A stretch of 64,000 nt of DNA from Roseomonas sp. E05 (GTDB taxonomy: Bacteria; Pseudomonadota; Alphaproteobacteria; Acetobacterales; Acetobacteraceae): positions 179,014 to 243,013 of the forward strand of contig NZ_JASIRT010000006.1 of NCBI RefSeq assembly GCF_030063475.1, in the 5' to 3' direction. Position 1 is the stretch's first letter. Each line of letters opens with the position of its first letter. Positions 18,901-26,823 of the stretch are shown piece by piece. The notes under the pieces are model-generated. The model had not been told where the DNA came from and made no database searches. It saw only the letters and a list, made by a program, of their open reading frames with translations. Made by a program: the position numbers and the translations under genes.

Positions 18901-21900
18901 TCCGGCACCGACGCGGGGTAGACACCCTTCACGTGGGTGAAGAGCGTCGCCTTCCAGCGTTTGGCCTTGCTGTCTTTGCTGCGCGCCAGGATGCGCGTCG
19001 CGACCCGCAGAAAACTCGGGTAACGCAGGGCTGCCAGGAGCACGTCCGGCAGGGTCTTCGAGCTCACCTTCTCCGCGGGCCAGGCAAAGCCGCTCAGGTC
19101 GCGGATCTCCTGGCGCCACTCGTTCAGGTGGCGGAGGTCGCTGGCCACGATAGCCATCTGAGTCCGCACCCACTCGCGGTCAACGCCGTCGGGCAACTCG
19201 AGCAGCGTCCCCTGGTGGCCGCCGTTCCAAACCCTGTCCTTCGCCTTCGACATTGCCTTAGATCCCCTGTCGCCATTGCCCTTGTCGCCTGTCCGCACGC
19301 CCCGAGGCAGCGGCCCGCCGGGATCCGGGTCGGGGTCAGGCTCGGGCGGGGTCGTGGCCGCGGGCACCGCGGCGGCGAAGAGGGGAAGCGTACTCTGGGC
19401 CTCGAGTTCCTCTTCGGTCGGCTCGACGTCCTTGTCGGCGTCGTCGACGTGAAAGCGGGCCATGTAGTCCCGCACCTTGCTCTCGAAGGAGAGCGGCGCA
19501 GGCAGGGTGGTTGCGCTGGCGGTGTGCCCGTAGCCGTGCCGCAGGCTGGCCACCAGGTGCGCGACCCGGTCCGCCTCGTCGCCCTCCGCCAGCTTGGCGA
19601 CCGTCACCTCCAACGCGTTCGGCACCTGGTAGGTGTCCTCGTGCATGCCGCGCGGCGTCCGCTTGAACAGGCCCCTGGCGTTGTCGCGGGCGCTGCCGCC
19701 GCTGGACAGCGGGCCGAAAGTCTCTACTTCGCGGTAGACGCTCAGGCCGCGTTTCGGCTGCGTCCGGTAGCCGTCGGTCACCCAGTAATGCGCGGATCCG
19801 CCCGGCCCCGACGACAAGCGGACGGTGTTCGCGGTCACCGTCGGCTGGTAGCGGTTCTCCACCCCGAGAGTCCGGCCACTCTCGGGGTCCAGGCGCTCGT
19901 AGCGCTTCACCTTCCGCTCCACCACGCGGCTGCCGAAGGTCTCGCGAACCCGGACGAGGCGGACCTGTGACCAGGCGCGGCCTTTGAGTTCGCCATCTGC
20001 GCCAATCGTGGGCTCGCGGCCGATGTCGGTGTCGCGCAGCCAGGGCCAGAGCCCGGCGGCCGTGGTGCTGTCCACCATCACGACGGGGCGCTCCCCGTCC
20101 TCCACGGCCTCGTCGATGACGGCACGCACGAACGCCTGGAAGGAGCGCTTCGCCATTTCCTCGGTCGGCCCGAGCGAGGCGGTCTCGAGCCGGGCAACCG
20201 TCTTGAGCGCCTCCGAGAAGGCTTGCCACCCGCTCCACTGCAAGGCCGTGCCGTTGAACCAGCCCACGCGCGCCTCTGTGCGGCCGTCGCGGAGGCCGAT
20301 GCGGGTGGCAAGACACAGGCGCGATCCCTTGCCGCCCCGCTGCGACCGCGCCTTTGTGATGACCGAGATGCCGATGATCCGCTGCGGCCGGGTCACCGGG
20401 TCGGGGAAGTCCTGCTGCAGCAGCGGCGCGACCTCGGACACCAGCCCGGAGTGGCCGAAGAGCAGATCGTAGACGGCGGACTGCACGCGGTGGAGGTAGG
20501 TGTCGAAGTCGGCCCAGCCGCCGCAGGGGAGCAGGTACTGGACGTTGGCCTCGGCCTTGGTGGCCAGGGCGTGGCGACCGGCCATCAGGTTGACCGTGTC
20601 GTCGCGCCTGCCGCCGTACTCCGCCGCAGCGCAGACCAGCACGTGCGTGCCGCCGAGGTCGCGCCCGAGCGCGTCTGCTAGCGGCGTCCAGGCCGCGATG
20701 CGCGCGTTGAACCGTTCGCGCGGGGGGCGCGCCGAGGCGGGAAGGGCGTCGCGCGGGCCGTGGGTGTCGGCTGGGAGCTGGCGCAGCTGTACGTCCAGGG
20801 CGTCGCCGAACAGCGCGGCGATGGCGTGGCGGATGAGCAGGCGCTCCTGTTCCTGATCGGCGACAGCGACAATGGTCAGGCGCAGGTTGCCGAAGGCCCG
20901 CCGTAGGCGGTCCCGGTTCCACTCGCGCACCTTCTCGAGCGTCTCGCGGGCCTTCCACGCGGCGTCCGGGGAGATCTCCGGCGGTTCGCCGCCCTCCAGA
21001 AGGCGCTTGCCCACCGCGAGCAGGTCCTCGGGGTCCGCGTCCTCGTGCCCGAGGGAGCGGGCGAAGCTGTCGATCAGACCGGCGGTGGCGAGGTAGCCGT
21101 GCTGGTCCACCGCGCGCTTCACCGTCCGCGGCCCCCGGTCTGCGGCCGAGAAGGGTAGCGGCCGCGCGCCGATGGGCGCGAGGAGTGGGAGCGCCGCGTC
21201 CATCAGGTCGAGCTGGTCGCGCGTGGTGGCACCCCCGCCCAGGCAGTGCCGCCCGTCGCGGTTGGGCGCGTAGGCGAAGGCCGTGAACACGTCCTCGGCG
21301 CGCTGGTCCACCAGGGCTGCCAAGCCGCCGCCGAGCGGCGCGCGCATCCTCATCGCCTGGGTCAGGAAGGCGGGCGAGAAAACTTCCTCGATCCCGTCCT
21401 TGCCGACGTGCGCCGCGAACTCGACCACGATGGGCGGGCCGTCCCGGCGCGCCATGTGGCCGTGCACGCGGTCCCGGCCCCAGAGCGCGCCCTGGCGCGG
21501 CAGCGCCTCGAGCCAGCGCTTGCGCGAGGCCCTGATGCGCAGCACGGGTTTGTCCAGGTAGGGCACAGTCCCGAGGGAGAACTGGGCCGACATGGAGAAG
21601 CGGCCGCCCTTGGGCGAGACTTGCGGCCAGGAAAGAAACTCGACGTCGTTGCTGTTCGACTGGGAACGGACGACGCGCATCACCGGGCCGAGGCCGGGGA
21701 AGATCTCCCGGCCCTCGATGCGGCGGGATAGCTCCTGCAGGATGCCCTGCCGGTAGCGGTCGAAGGGCGCGCCGCGCCTGAGGTCGGCCGCGAGGTCGCC
21801 GGAGAAGGCTTCCACTTCGAAGGCGTCGGCCCCGCCCGCGGCATCGATCGCCGACTCGACCAGGGAGGGGAGGAGGTCCAGGCGCTCCGCCCAGGGGGTG

Positions 21901-22283
21901 AGGATCATCTCCGCCCATTGCCGGAACGCGGCCGCCGCCCGCCGTGCCGTGGCCGCGCCGTCCCCCGCGACCTGCAGGAACGGGCGCCTCTCCTTGCGGG
22001 ACCAGGGCGCGCTGAGGTCGCCGGTGAGCAGGACAGCCTCGGGGATCGCCACCTGCAGCAGCGCCCGCAGCGAGGCGTAGGGGAGCTGCCGCCCAGTGGG
22101 CTGCTTGGTGTCCGCAGCCTGGCGCCCGATCTCGCTCAGCAGCCCGGCGAGGCGCTCCGACCATTCCAGGTTCGCGCCCTGCACAGGGACGGGGCGGTCA
22201 GGCGCGATGAGGAAGGCGATGGCGACGTCGTCGGATTCGTAGCCGGGAAGCGCCCGGTAGACGTGCTCTTCAGGCTCACTCAT
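12912..22283 (-). CDS. pPIWI_RE (prokaryotic Piwi) fused to STAND-type NTPase
   Basis: The frame encodes 3,123 residues, starting at ATG 22283 and overlapping the helicase stop by eight bases (ATGAGTGA). Residues 1 to ~980 match pPIWI_RE proteins (DUF3962-type N-terminus, then an RNase-H-fold Piwi domain), with IIGISVI near 636, VMVDST (Asp738) and HYWVTDGYRTQPKRG near 830. A Pro/Asp-rich linker (PEPDPDPDPGG) leads to a second part beginning at Met1011: Ala-rich helical regions, a STAND-like NTPase with GGRRLGKT (Lys2448), LLLLDEADLF (Asp2529) and a winged-helix region, then an unrecognised C-terminus. pPIWI_RE acts with a helicase and a nuclease, probably on RNA-DNA hybrids; STAND proteins sense invaders. 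The linker may hide two genes (see 19251). Confidence 0.75.
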   Translation of the reverse strand: MSEPEEHVYRALPGYESDDVAIAFLIAPDRPVPVQGANLEWSERLAGLLSEIGRQAADTKQPTGRQLPYASLRALLQVAIPEAVLLTGDLSAPWSRKERRPFLQVAGDGAATARRAAAAFRQWAEMILTPWAERLDLLPSLVESAIDAAGGADAFEVEAFSGDLAADLRRGAPFDRYRQGILQELSRRIEGREIFPGLGPVMRVVRSQSNSNDVEFLSWPQVSPKGGRFSMSAQFSLGTVPYLDKPVLRIRASRKRWLEALPRQGALWGRDRVHGHMARRDGPPIVVEFAAHVGKDGIEEVFSPAFLTQAMRMRAPLGGGLAALVDQRAEDVFTAFAYAPNRDGRHCLGGGATTRDQLDLMDAALPLLAPIGARPLPFSAADRGPRTVKRAVDQHGYLATAGLIDSFARSLGHEDADPEDLLAVGKRLLEGGEPPEISPDAAWKARETLEKVREWNRDRLRRAFGNLRLTIVAVADQEQERLLIRHAIAALFGDALDVQLRQLPADTHGPRDALPASARPPRERFNARIAAWTPLADALGRDLGGTHVLVCAAAEYGGRRDDTVNLMAGRHALATKAEANVQYLLPCGGWADFDTYLHRVQSAVYDLLFGHSGLVSEVAPLLQQDFPDPVTRPQRIIGISVITKARSQRGGKGSRLCLATRIGLRDGRTEARVGWFNGTALQWSGWQAFSEALKTVARLETASLGPTEEMAKRSFQAFVRAVIDEAVEDGERPVVMVDSTTAAGLWPWLRDTDIGREPTIGADGELKGRAWSQVRLVRVRETFGSRVVERKVKRYERLDPESGRTLGVENRYQPTVTANTVRLSSGPGGSAHYWVTDGYRTQPKRGLSVYREVETFGPLSSGGSARDNARGLFKRTPRGMHEDTYQVPNALEVTVAKLAEGDEADRVAHLVASLRHGYGHTASATTLPAPLSFESKVRDYMARFHVDDADKDVEPTEEELEAQSTLPLFAAAVPAATTPPEPDPDPDPGGPLPRGVRTGDKGNGDRGSKAMSKAKDRVWNGGHQGTLLELPDGVDREWVRTQMAIVASDLRHLNEWRQEIRDLSGFAWPAEKVSSKTLPDVLLAALRYPSFLRVATRILARSKDSKAKRWKATLFTHVKGVYPASVPDGPDPKAPPQFRDRYRMPHYARVAEQIQQRGTADELEAFVIYSALTFATPADVRPLDEKAVSAEEERRMSSLRRFVASATELLDDGFEFVRDIVEQQDAPRQPPAPRDDEVAPWSAYATAAAPAEAPPTVPGGPAADIPTAGSEPTRSEPPAEAADAAADASLPGDQASEPPLPAAAPDAHSPAAASPADAALAMWRDALGRAAAAANAALGGNPDADLLGLIEKATSDAAAAARDWEAARPKLVDAAATVAALRDLLASVAALPNAPKGAVPETVGDIPWQVEEGVKAAADEAAEQGRAILAEASARVASTHQRLRALDPDTTSDETMEEATRDHTAARVARSAAMHRIVELCGAASEMLRDAAPPPASAPPAVPPIDAPLPVSPAPSPEALGRPLHKRPEGSEAPQAEAEVEAGAAGPEAAGMPDDMEADDELEELPPLPAGMPLPLAAAAAPSPPPAPEPMDPLAASVAERVERYFAAGDFSLAYHLTRAARRVFQAAPFPFSLQELRLAAVRGHVSHASTQGSPQLASLVDEATKEVAEAGSGTDLGMARRVALSASLLELAMFHQGLNTGDGLRLIQDVSPEMRDGFHELIEALALAGRTGFVLPQHFHAVQAEAVSTRFVDDCAERIRKSIAAFEGVRFSYVPANIIRNELLKREQIVGRLQAALSGELAEALPAAREFAEACADEDAVGEIIDAADNLANTASGVNGHARNRLVSTVADIAAACKEYVAAAEALPLARDSARNANLKATARRVASGAEAARRALAEHAEAAGPLTLAAIRHAEASVDALVQSVQGRHRAPGPQDNQTALHGALYWLRGLTFGQSWLPAPYDPEEIIGLLLAHDGAPRQGVEAWRRAVARALSEGSLIAAKLLIDAAAFYAIPSDAAKAADDDYRHTRANARQSLIGSGEDVGEIERVRRLIEKVQRMGRFSRIDQAQAELARLDRINTQRMPETVSLEERTEDEEADQILDIRAARALLADVEQRIAQMLAEPKREMAADLQSLKEGGASSADLERIQRILDADDLLTAGELISFLKSGSALPESTSPNPRYKAYFPEIPAALGRIGKRALEDACRAIQEGRDLDVLPFGRVLPDRKDDAVEIARSWRDLRALVEHGREKLESVAAAIATFLGKAGFSPDLRGVLPPAKSGASRKAYCADFRIEVPTDNESLLLPDFGSATGGLYRFCAVLQVPTESEMKAFRDAAPDNYGLIVLVMQSVDAERRMQLAGAAIQNKRRALVIDESILLYALSEPSFRPLTLLELAQPSSFATPYTSPGSGAVPPEMFFGRRDEINEIWEQNGSCIVYGGRRLGKTALLHRVRQIYHREDGSGAVVAYADIRSVGGTDAAKHLWEHASRAMPEVFPKPVQKASQFTDRVRQWLDEDDRRRVLLLLDEADLFIQSDARAEYEVFLQIRGLMDDMKRRFKFVLSGLKNVSRLSRTENPPLKHIAAKPIRVGPLMDEELARAEDMVVRPLAAMGYEFESRGDVWRILSHCNYYPILVQSFCAGLHTIISKGASASRKPERRITSRLVLEALENPAIVKEIKAKFDHTLHEIDERYGLIAFVVAHRSLEDQEVGRADEGMTATQLYDHARAWWEPAFESLESFKDLLDEMEGMGVLRQTAAGTWTLRSHTLLRLLENREELERRLLEFDDREPPSAFDPRSMRRPLKESTRFREVRAGHHSPLTLGQEHGLFHGKETVGVVFGNALSDVGLVGAALASADHVRSSDGSAIGVTPRIFTECDDLLDAVRLAGRSSDNSLLVVDIKSRWDSGWVNKVTANRIVRAGQVRVVFVGGPEHAFAWLSDPHTQRLPPQVSVLGLAPWSDAMTASHLLEDGLSPQALARELTEALGGFNSPMTRAFHARWNGNQERFMRQVAKWSADLRTGAALPQDLGLLPQVADCFGAIERLEAIDDTGAFTLKEAGAALSLDGSVCALPLAQLMEYGTLMGFLRMEPLPRGTKPEDRTYRIAPLARPVIASARAMEAA
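19251..19260 (-). promoter_or_regulatory. Candidate internal start and out-of-frame stop inside the pPIWI_RE-STAND frame
   Basis: On the minus strand the linker reads TAAGGCAATG. The ATG (19253) is in frame and would give a separate 2,113-residue STAND protein. The TAA (19260-19258) lies four bases before it in another frame. One inserted or lost base in the repetitive GAC-CCx linker would make a 1,010-codon pPIWI_RE gene ending there. A purine-rich AGGGG precedes by about ten bases. The site may mark an ancestral gene boundary or independent translation of the second half. Confidence 0.4.
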
Positions 22284-25200
22284 CAGACGCATCGGCTCCA
22301 TCGGGGAAAGAGACCCCTTCGCAACGTTCGAGGGGATACAGGAACGGCTCGTACAAGGCACGGTAGATTTCGCGGTCCACAGCATTCGGGTCCGACAATC
22401 TCGCGCGCAGGATGTCACGCATGGCGACGAGCATGCTGCTGGCGGCCTTGTCCCGCCCCCGGCCGCCCGCCGAGACGGGCGCCCAGGCGGCGTCCGCGAA
22501 GATCACCCGGCTTGGGCAGCCATTGCGCATCGAGCGCCCGATCGTCTGGAGCACGTCGACCATGATGTCGGCGGTGAAGGGCGTGGCGAGCGGGCCCAGG
22601 CGGCTCGCCATCAGTGGGAAGCGCAAAAGCCGCCGCGCGGTCCGCATCGCGTCCCGGCGTGCCAGCGCCCATTCCGCCGAGACGGACCCGTTGCCTGCGC
22701 CGTGCGGGAAGGCGCGGACGTCGAAGGCGAGGGAGGTCGCGCCACTCATTCCGGCGACGAGGTCGAGGCTCTCGGTCGCTGGGTGCGGCCTGATCAGGAA
22801 GATCATGGTCCCGATCAGCGCGTCCCGGCGCCGCGGGCCGCGTTCGAAGACGATGTTCACCCCGCGCGACAGGGACTTCATTGGGAAGACCAGGGCGTCC
22901 CAGTCGTCTCGGAGGCCGAGGCGCTCCACTTGGGCGGCCGTGACCCAGTCGCCCTCAGAGCGCTCCGGGATCTCGGGCGCAACTCCGACCACGCGCGGCG
23001 CCAGCGACGGGTAGCGGCGGCGCAGCCAGTCCTTGACGATGCGCACCTGCTCGTAGCTCGACACCACCAGCGCGACTTTCCGGCCCCCGCCGTCGAAGTC
23101 CCGCGCCATGCGCTCTAGCAACGAGGGGTGGCCTGCGGCGTAGTGGTCCACCATGGCCCGCAGCATCCGTTCGCGCTGCGCCATAGGCGCGCCGCTGAAC
23201 CGAAGGAAGCGGGACGGATCCTGGGGGTCCGGGATGGGCGCGAAGCGGTAGGAGGAGCGCCGCCACGCTTCGCCGGAATCCTCCCGCCGCAGCACCAGGT
23301 CGGGGCCGACCGGGATGTGGAAGGTGGGGCTCTCCAGCAGGAAGGAGGTCGCGCTCGCCAGCAGCACTGCGGGGCCGCGGCCGCCGCGTTCGTGCCGGAG
23401 AAGCTCGTGGAGGCGGTAGAGCAGGATGCGCGGCGCGCCCCGGAATGAGACGTAGCGCAGCCGCAGGCTCGGGCGGGGGCCGCTCTCGTCGAAGTTGAAG
23501 CTGAGCCCCGCGAGGCGGCCGATCAGCGCCTCCGGCACGGAGCTGGCGAGGTCGTCAGAGATGCCCTGGCGGAACAGCGGCTCGCGGTGGATGCCCTCGG
23601 CGACCATCGCCTGCTGCGCCGGGACCAGGGTCAGGAACTGCAGGATGACCCCGGTCACCCCGAGCAGGAACCGGAACAGCTCCGCGGCCTGCCCGGCTGC
23701 GAGCCCGTCCGCGGGGGGCACCAGCACGAAGAAGCGCTCCCGCATGTCCTTGAGCAGCGCCTCCCGCCGCGTCGGCAGCGGCTCCGAGATCCATGAACGG
23801 ATGCGGTCGGTGACCGCGCGTGCCGCGGAGCTGACCTCCTCGGGCGTCCGCGCGAGCCCCGCGGCCACGCGGTCCAGTTCGAACTCGTACTCGGAGACGT
23901 CCTCGTCCCTGTCGGTGCGGCGGTACAGGGCGGAGCGGACGCAAGCGTCCCAGAGATCCTGAATGGCAGTGTGCCGGAGATCCTCGGCGAGGCGGTCCGC
24001 GTCCGGCAGCACCGTGTAGTCGGCGGGCGCGAACAGCGCGGTCAGCACGTTGTGGCTGGTAACGAAGGTGTCCCTGAAGCGCGAGATCGGCCCCTCGCCG
24101 CCGTTGATTCGCCGGTCCTCCTGCAGGTGGGTCACGAGGCTGCGGTTCAGCCTGCCGAAGTCGTTGGCTGCTGCCGTGTAGTTCTGCACGTTGGTGGCGG
24201 TGATGTCGTTGCGCCCCGCCGCCACGGGCGAGAACAGGTCGCGCACCAGGTGGTGCTCGTAACTCTCGCGGCTGCCCGTCAGGTCGAGCGAGGAGAGGGC
24301 CTTGCGGTCCAGCGCCTGCTGCGCGCCGTCGGCCTCGTCCACGATCACCACGTCCGCGGCCATGGCCGCGGCCTCGAAGTAGCGCAGCCGCTCCTCGGAG
24401 AAGTGCGGCGAGACGCGCGTGTCGAGGGACAGCACGTGGCCGAGCCACACGCGGCGCGAGGTGAGCTCCCGGGGCGCCTTCATGCGCCCGCAGCAGCCGG
24501 AGAGGGGGCAGAGGTGGGCGGTTTCCCGGCCCTGCGGCGCCCCGTCCCGCTTCAGCCTCCGCTGGAGCACCGCGGTGCAGGGCGGCGCGAGGTGGGGGAA
24601 GCCGTCGTGGCCCTCAGGGTCCGTGTCGAAGCCGCCCAGCGCGCAGTTCAGCCCGAGGAGGTCCGCCCCAGGGGCGCTGCGGCCGAAGCCGCGGTTGTCG
24701 TCGGATCCCAGGCGCTCGGCCAGCTTGCGCGCATGCCCGATGCGGGTTTCCGGGGACTGCCCCACCAGCAGCCCGACGTCGGCCCCGTAGAAGCGAAGGT
24801 CGGCCAGCAGGTTCAGTGAGCTCTCGATCGAGGGGAGCAGCACCACCGTGCGGAGGCCGCGCCGGTCCAGCCACATGATGAGCAGGATGATGAGCGTCGA
24901 CTTGCCCGTGCCGGGCAGGCCGATCAGGTGCTTCAGGCCCTCCAGGCGGATCTCCCGCGTGGCAGGCAGCGCGCCCGCAGCGCGGTCCGGGGCCAGGATC
25001 TGGAAGTTCGGCCCGGCATTGCCCCGCAGGCGCCCCAGCCAGTTGCCGCGGGGGCGCTCCGGGGCCGCGGCGTCCGCCGCGTCCATCGCGCGCGCGACGT
25101 CCTCGAGCTCGTCAAGCGGCACCGAGATCGGCCCCCGCGGCGCGGCGCCGAAGTCGTGCCTCGGCGCCGGGGGCGGCGCGGGCAGGTCGGCCAGATCAAT

Positions 25201-25680
25201 CTGGATGCGCTCCGCGCCCTCGCTCGCAGCCTCCATGACGGCCATGGGCCGCGCGGGGTCCGCGGTTGGCACGCCCCAGCCTTCCAGGCCAAGCCCGGCG
25301 TGCAGGATCTCCGCCATGCGGTCCGCCTCGGCCTCCGCGCCCTCGCGCAGCCGGAAGCGGTGGCGGCGGTGCTCGGCGTCGATCTCGAAGGGGAGTTCGC
25401 GGAAGTCGTCGCGCTCCGCCCGGGCGTCTGCCTCCCAGGTCACCGCGTCCAGCACCGCCTGCCGCAGCTGGATGTCGGAGGCGACCGATACGCCGAGCTG
25501 GCGCAGGCTCCAGGCTGCGCGCGCGAAGTCCGCCATCCCGGTCCGGTCCATGACCGAGCCGTAGCCCGACATTAGGGCTGGCACGTTGCCGAGGTCCTCC
25601 TCGCCGAGGAAGGCGCGGACAGCTGCGCAGAGCCACTGCGCTCTGACTGACGAGCGGAAGCCCTCGGGTCGCGCCCTCAC
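22276..25680 (-). CDS. DinG-type Fe-S helicase of the pPIWI_RE system
   Basis: A 1,134-residue superfamily 2 helicase starting at GTG 25680, overlapping the nuclease gene by four bases (GTGA). The N-terminal ~240 residues are specific to this helicase type. Motif I is GLPGTGKST (Lys260) and Walker B is VIVDEAD (Asp448). Between them lies a cysteine set (PPCTAV, then LCPLSGCCGRM, near residues 360-395) that fits the Fe-S cluster of XPD/DinG helicases. The C-terminal half has SLSRGVNIVF and motif VI QTIGRSMR. In pPIWI_RE modules this helicase is expected to unwind DNA or R-loops and hand them to the Piwi protein. The gene sits between nuclease and Piwi, as expected for the three-part module. 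Confidence 0.88.
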   Translation of the reverse strand: MRARPEGFRSSVRAQWLCAAVRAFLGEEDLGNVPALMSGYGSVMDRTGMADFARAAWSLRQLGVSVASDIQLRQAVLDAVTWEADARAERDDFRELPFEIDAEHRRHRFRLREGAEAEADRMAEILHAGLGLEGWGVPTADPARPMAVMEAASEGAERIQIDLADLPAPPPAPRHDFGAAPRGPISVPLDELEDVARAMDAADAAAPERPRGNWLGRLRGNAGPNFQILAPDRAAGALPATREIRLEGLKHLIGLPGTGKSTLIILLIMWLDRRGLRTVVLLPSIESSLNLLADLRFYGADVGLLVGQSPETRIGHARKLAERLGSDDNRGFGRSAPGADLLGLNCALGGFDTDPEGHDGFPHLAPPCTAVLQRRLKRDGAPQGRETAHLCPLSGCCGRMKAPRELTSRRVWLGHVLSLDTRVSPHFSEERLRYFEAAAMAADVVIVDEADGAQQALDRKALSSLDLTGSRESYEHHLVRDLFSPVAAGRNDITATNVQNYTAAANDFGRLNRSLVTHLQEDRRINGGEGPISRFRDTFVTSHNVLTALFAPADYTVLPDADRLAEDLRHTAIQDLWDACVRSALYRRTDRDEDVSEYEFELDRVAAGLARTPEEVSSAARAVTDRIRSWISEPLPTRREALLKDMRERFFVLVPPADGLAAGQAAELFRFLLGVTGVILQFLTLVPAQQAMVAEGIHREPLFRQGISDDLASSVPEALIGRLAGLSFNFDESGPRPSLRLRYVSFRGAPRILLYRLHELLRHERGGRGPAVLLASATSFLLESPTFHIPVGPDLVLRREDSGEAWRRSSYRFAPIPDPQDPSRFLRFSGAPMAQRERMLRAMVDHYAAGHPSLLERMARDFDGGGRKVALVVSSYEQVRIVKDWLRRRYPSLAPRVVGVAPEIPERSEGDWVTAAQVERLGLRDDWDALVFPMKSLSRGVNIVFERGPRRRDALIGTMIFLIRPHPATESLDLVAGMSGATSLAFDVRAFPHGAGNGSVSAEWALARRDAMRTARRLLRFPLMASRLGPLATPFTADIMVDVLQTIGRSMRNGCPSRVIFADAAWAPVSAGGRGRDKAASSMLVAMRDILRARLSDPNAVDREIYRALYEPFLYPLERCEGVSFPDGADASDE

Positions 25681-26777
25681 CGGGACAGCGCCCGGATGGC
25701 GGAGGAGACGGTCATGAACTCGAGCGGCGTCTCACCCTGGTACTGCGCCACTAGCTGGTGGAGGTAGTTGCGGTTGAGTGCGAGCTTGCCATCCGGCACG
25801 GCCAGGATGCGGCGCCGGAACATGGAGAGCCGACCGACCCCGCGGGTCAGCTTGGAGGCCAGCAGGAGCGGGCTGGCGTATGACTTCACGTCGATGCCGA
25901 CCGCCGTGCCGTCCACGCCGACGTCTGCCGCGTCCATCATAGGGTAGAGGACGGACGCGCGGCCCGCCGCCTTCAACGCGTCGTGGATGCGGATCTCGTC
26001 CAGGCCGGGGCCCACCCAGAAGATGGCCGCGGACGGGACCACCGCCAGCCACTCCTCCGGATCCCCGACGGCCGGGCCGGGTTCCGCCGCGGGGTTGGCC
26101 TGCTGGCACTGCCGAATGCGGCAGCGGCCGTGGGGGTGGAGGCTCGTGTCCCGGTGGGGCCAGAGCAGGCTGCCGCAGCCGCCGCAGAGCCGCACCGCCC
26201 CGTCCGCGCGTGCCGAATTCGGGATGCGGTGGTAGACGGAGTCCATCAACGGCAGGGCGGCGAGCAGATCGTGCTCCGTGATAAATTCGTCGCGGGCGTT
26301 GCGCCTGACCACGGGGTTCCGGACCACGAACTCGCGGACCGCGGTGTAGGCGGCTTCGCGGCGGCGGCCGGACACCGTGTCCAGCGCCGCGCGCAGGCGG
26401 CGGAACTGGACCTCCTCGTCCGCCGCGACCTCGGACCCGCCCCGCGCCGCCATCTCCCGGCAATCCTCCGTCGGCACGCCTGCCTCGCGGTCGATGAGGT
26501 TGACGTCGCGGAACGGGTAATCCGCGCCGAAAGCCCCGATACCCCATCCGGCAAAGGGTTCGCACGCTAGGTCCATGGCGACGTGAAGGGAGGCCCCGGC
26601 GTCGGGCGCCGCCTCCAGCAGGCAGTGGGCCGAGAGGCGGGCTAGGGCGCGGCGGAGGACGGCTGGCATAGAGGCGTCCTGCTGGATCGCGCGCCCCTCG
26701 GCGATGGCGCAATCGTGCGCTTCGAGGAGGCCGCAGGCGAGCATGAGCCCCGTGACTTCCGAATCAAGACTCGCCAT
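25677..26777 (-). CDS. pPIWI_RE-associated restriction-endonuclease-fold protein
   Basis: A 366-residue protein, first gene of the operon, with ATG 26777 and GGGGGA upstream. The middle holds a probable zinc ribbon (CGGCG, then CRIRQC near residue 225). The C-terminal domain has the nuclease core VDGTAVGIDVKSY, with Asp296 and Lys298 in a D-x-K arrangement, followed by a helix (ASPLLLASKL). This matches the REase partner of pPIWI_RE proteins. It is expected to cut DNA identified by the Piwi-helicase pair. It ends in a four-base overlap with the helicase gene. Assignment rests on operon position plus this motif; the N-terminal ~200 residues are helical and unrecognised. Confidence 0.8.
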   Translation of the reverse strand: MASLDSEVTGLMLACGLLEAHDCAIAEGRAIQQDASMPAVLRRALARLSAHCLLEAAPDAGASLHVAMDLACEPFAGWGIGAFGADYPFRDVNLIDREAGVPTEDCREMAARGGSEVAADEEVQFRRLRAALDTVSGRRREAAYTAVREFVVRNPVVRRNARDEFITEHDLLAALPLMDSVYHRIPNSARADGAVRLCGGCGSLLWPHRDTSLHPHGRCRIRQCQQANPAAEPGPAVGDPEEWLAVVPSAAIFWVGPGLDEIRIHDALKAAGRASVLYPMMDAADVGVDGTAVGIDVKSYASPLLLASKLTRGVGRLSMFRRRILAVPDGKLALNRNYLHQLVAQYQGETPLEFMTVSSAIRALSR

Positions 26778-26790
26778 GGTCCCCCGCCGA

Positions 26791-26801
26791 CGCTTGAAGC
26801 G
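26791..26801. promoter_or_regulatory. Palindrome CGCTTGAAGCG between divergent operon and regulator
   Basis: An 11-base perfect palindrome with a single central base lies in the 46-base gap between the starts of the REase gene (26777, minus) and the WYL regulator (26824, plus). WYL regulators of the BrxR/CapW type bind inverted repeats in such gaps and repress both sides. The gap is short enough that binding here would cover both promoters or start sites. The arms are only five bases, so the match could be chance. Confidence 0.35.
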
Positions 26802-26823
26802 ACGGTTTTAGAGCGGTGAAGAG

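Noticed and set aside
17196..19970. 924-codon plus-strand open frame opposite the pPIWI_RE-STAND gene
   Set aside because: Antisense artefact: extreme Arg/Gly content and no domains.
19336..22164. 942-codon minus-strand frame overlapping pPIWI_RE in another frame
   Set aside because: Gly/Ala/Arg/Pro-rich alternative frame of the same strand; pPIWI_RE motifs are in the other frame.
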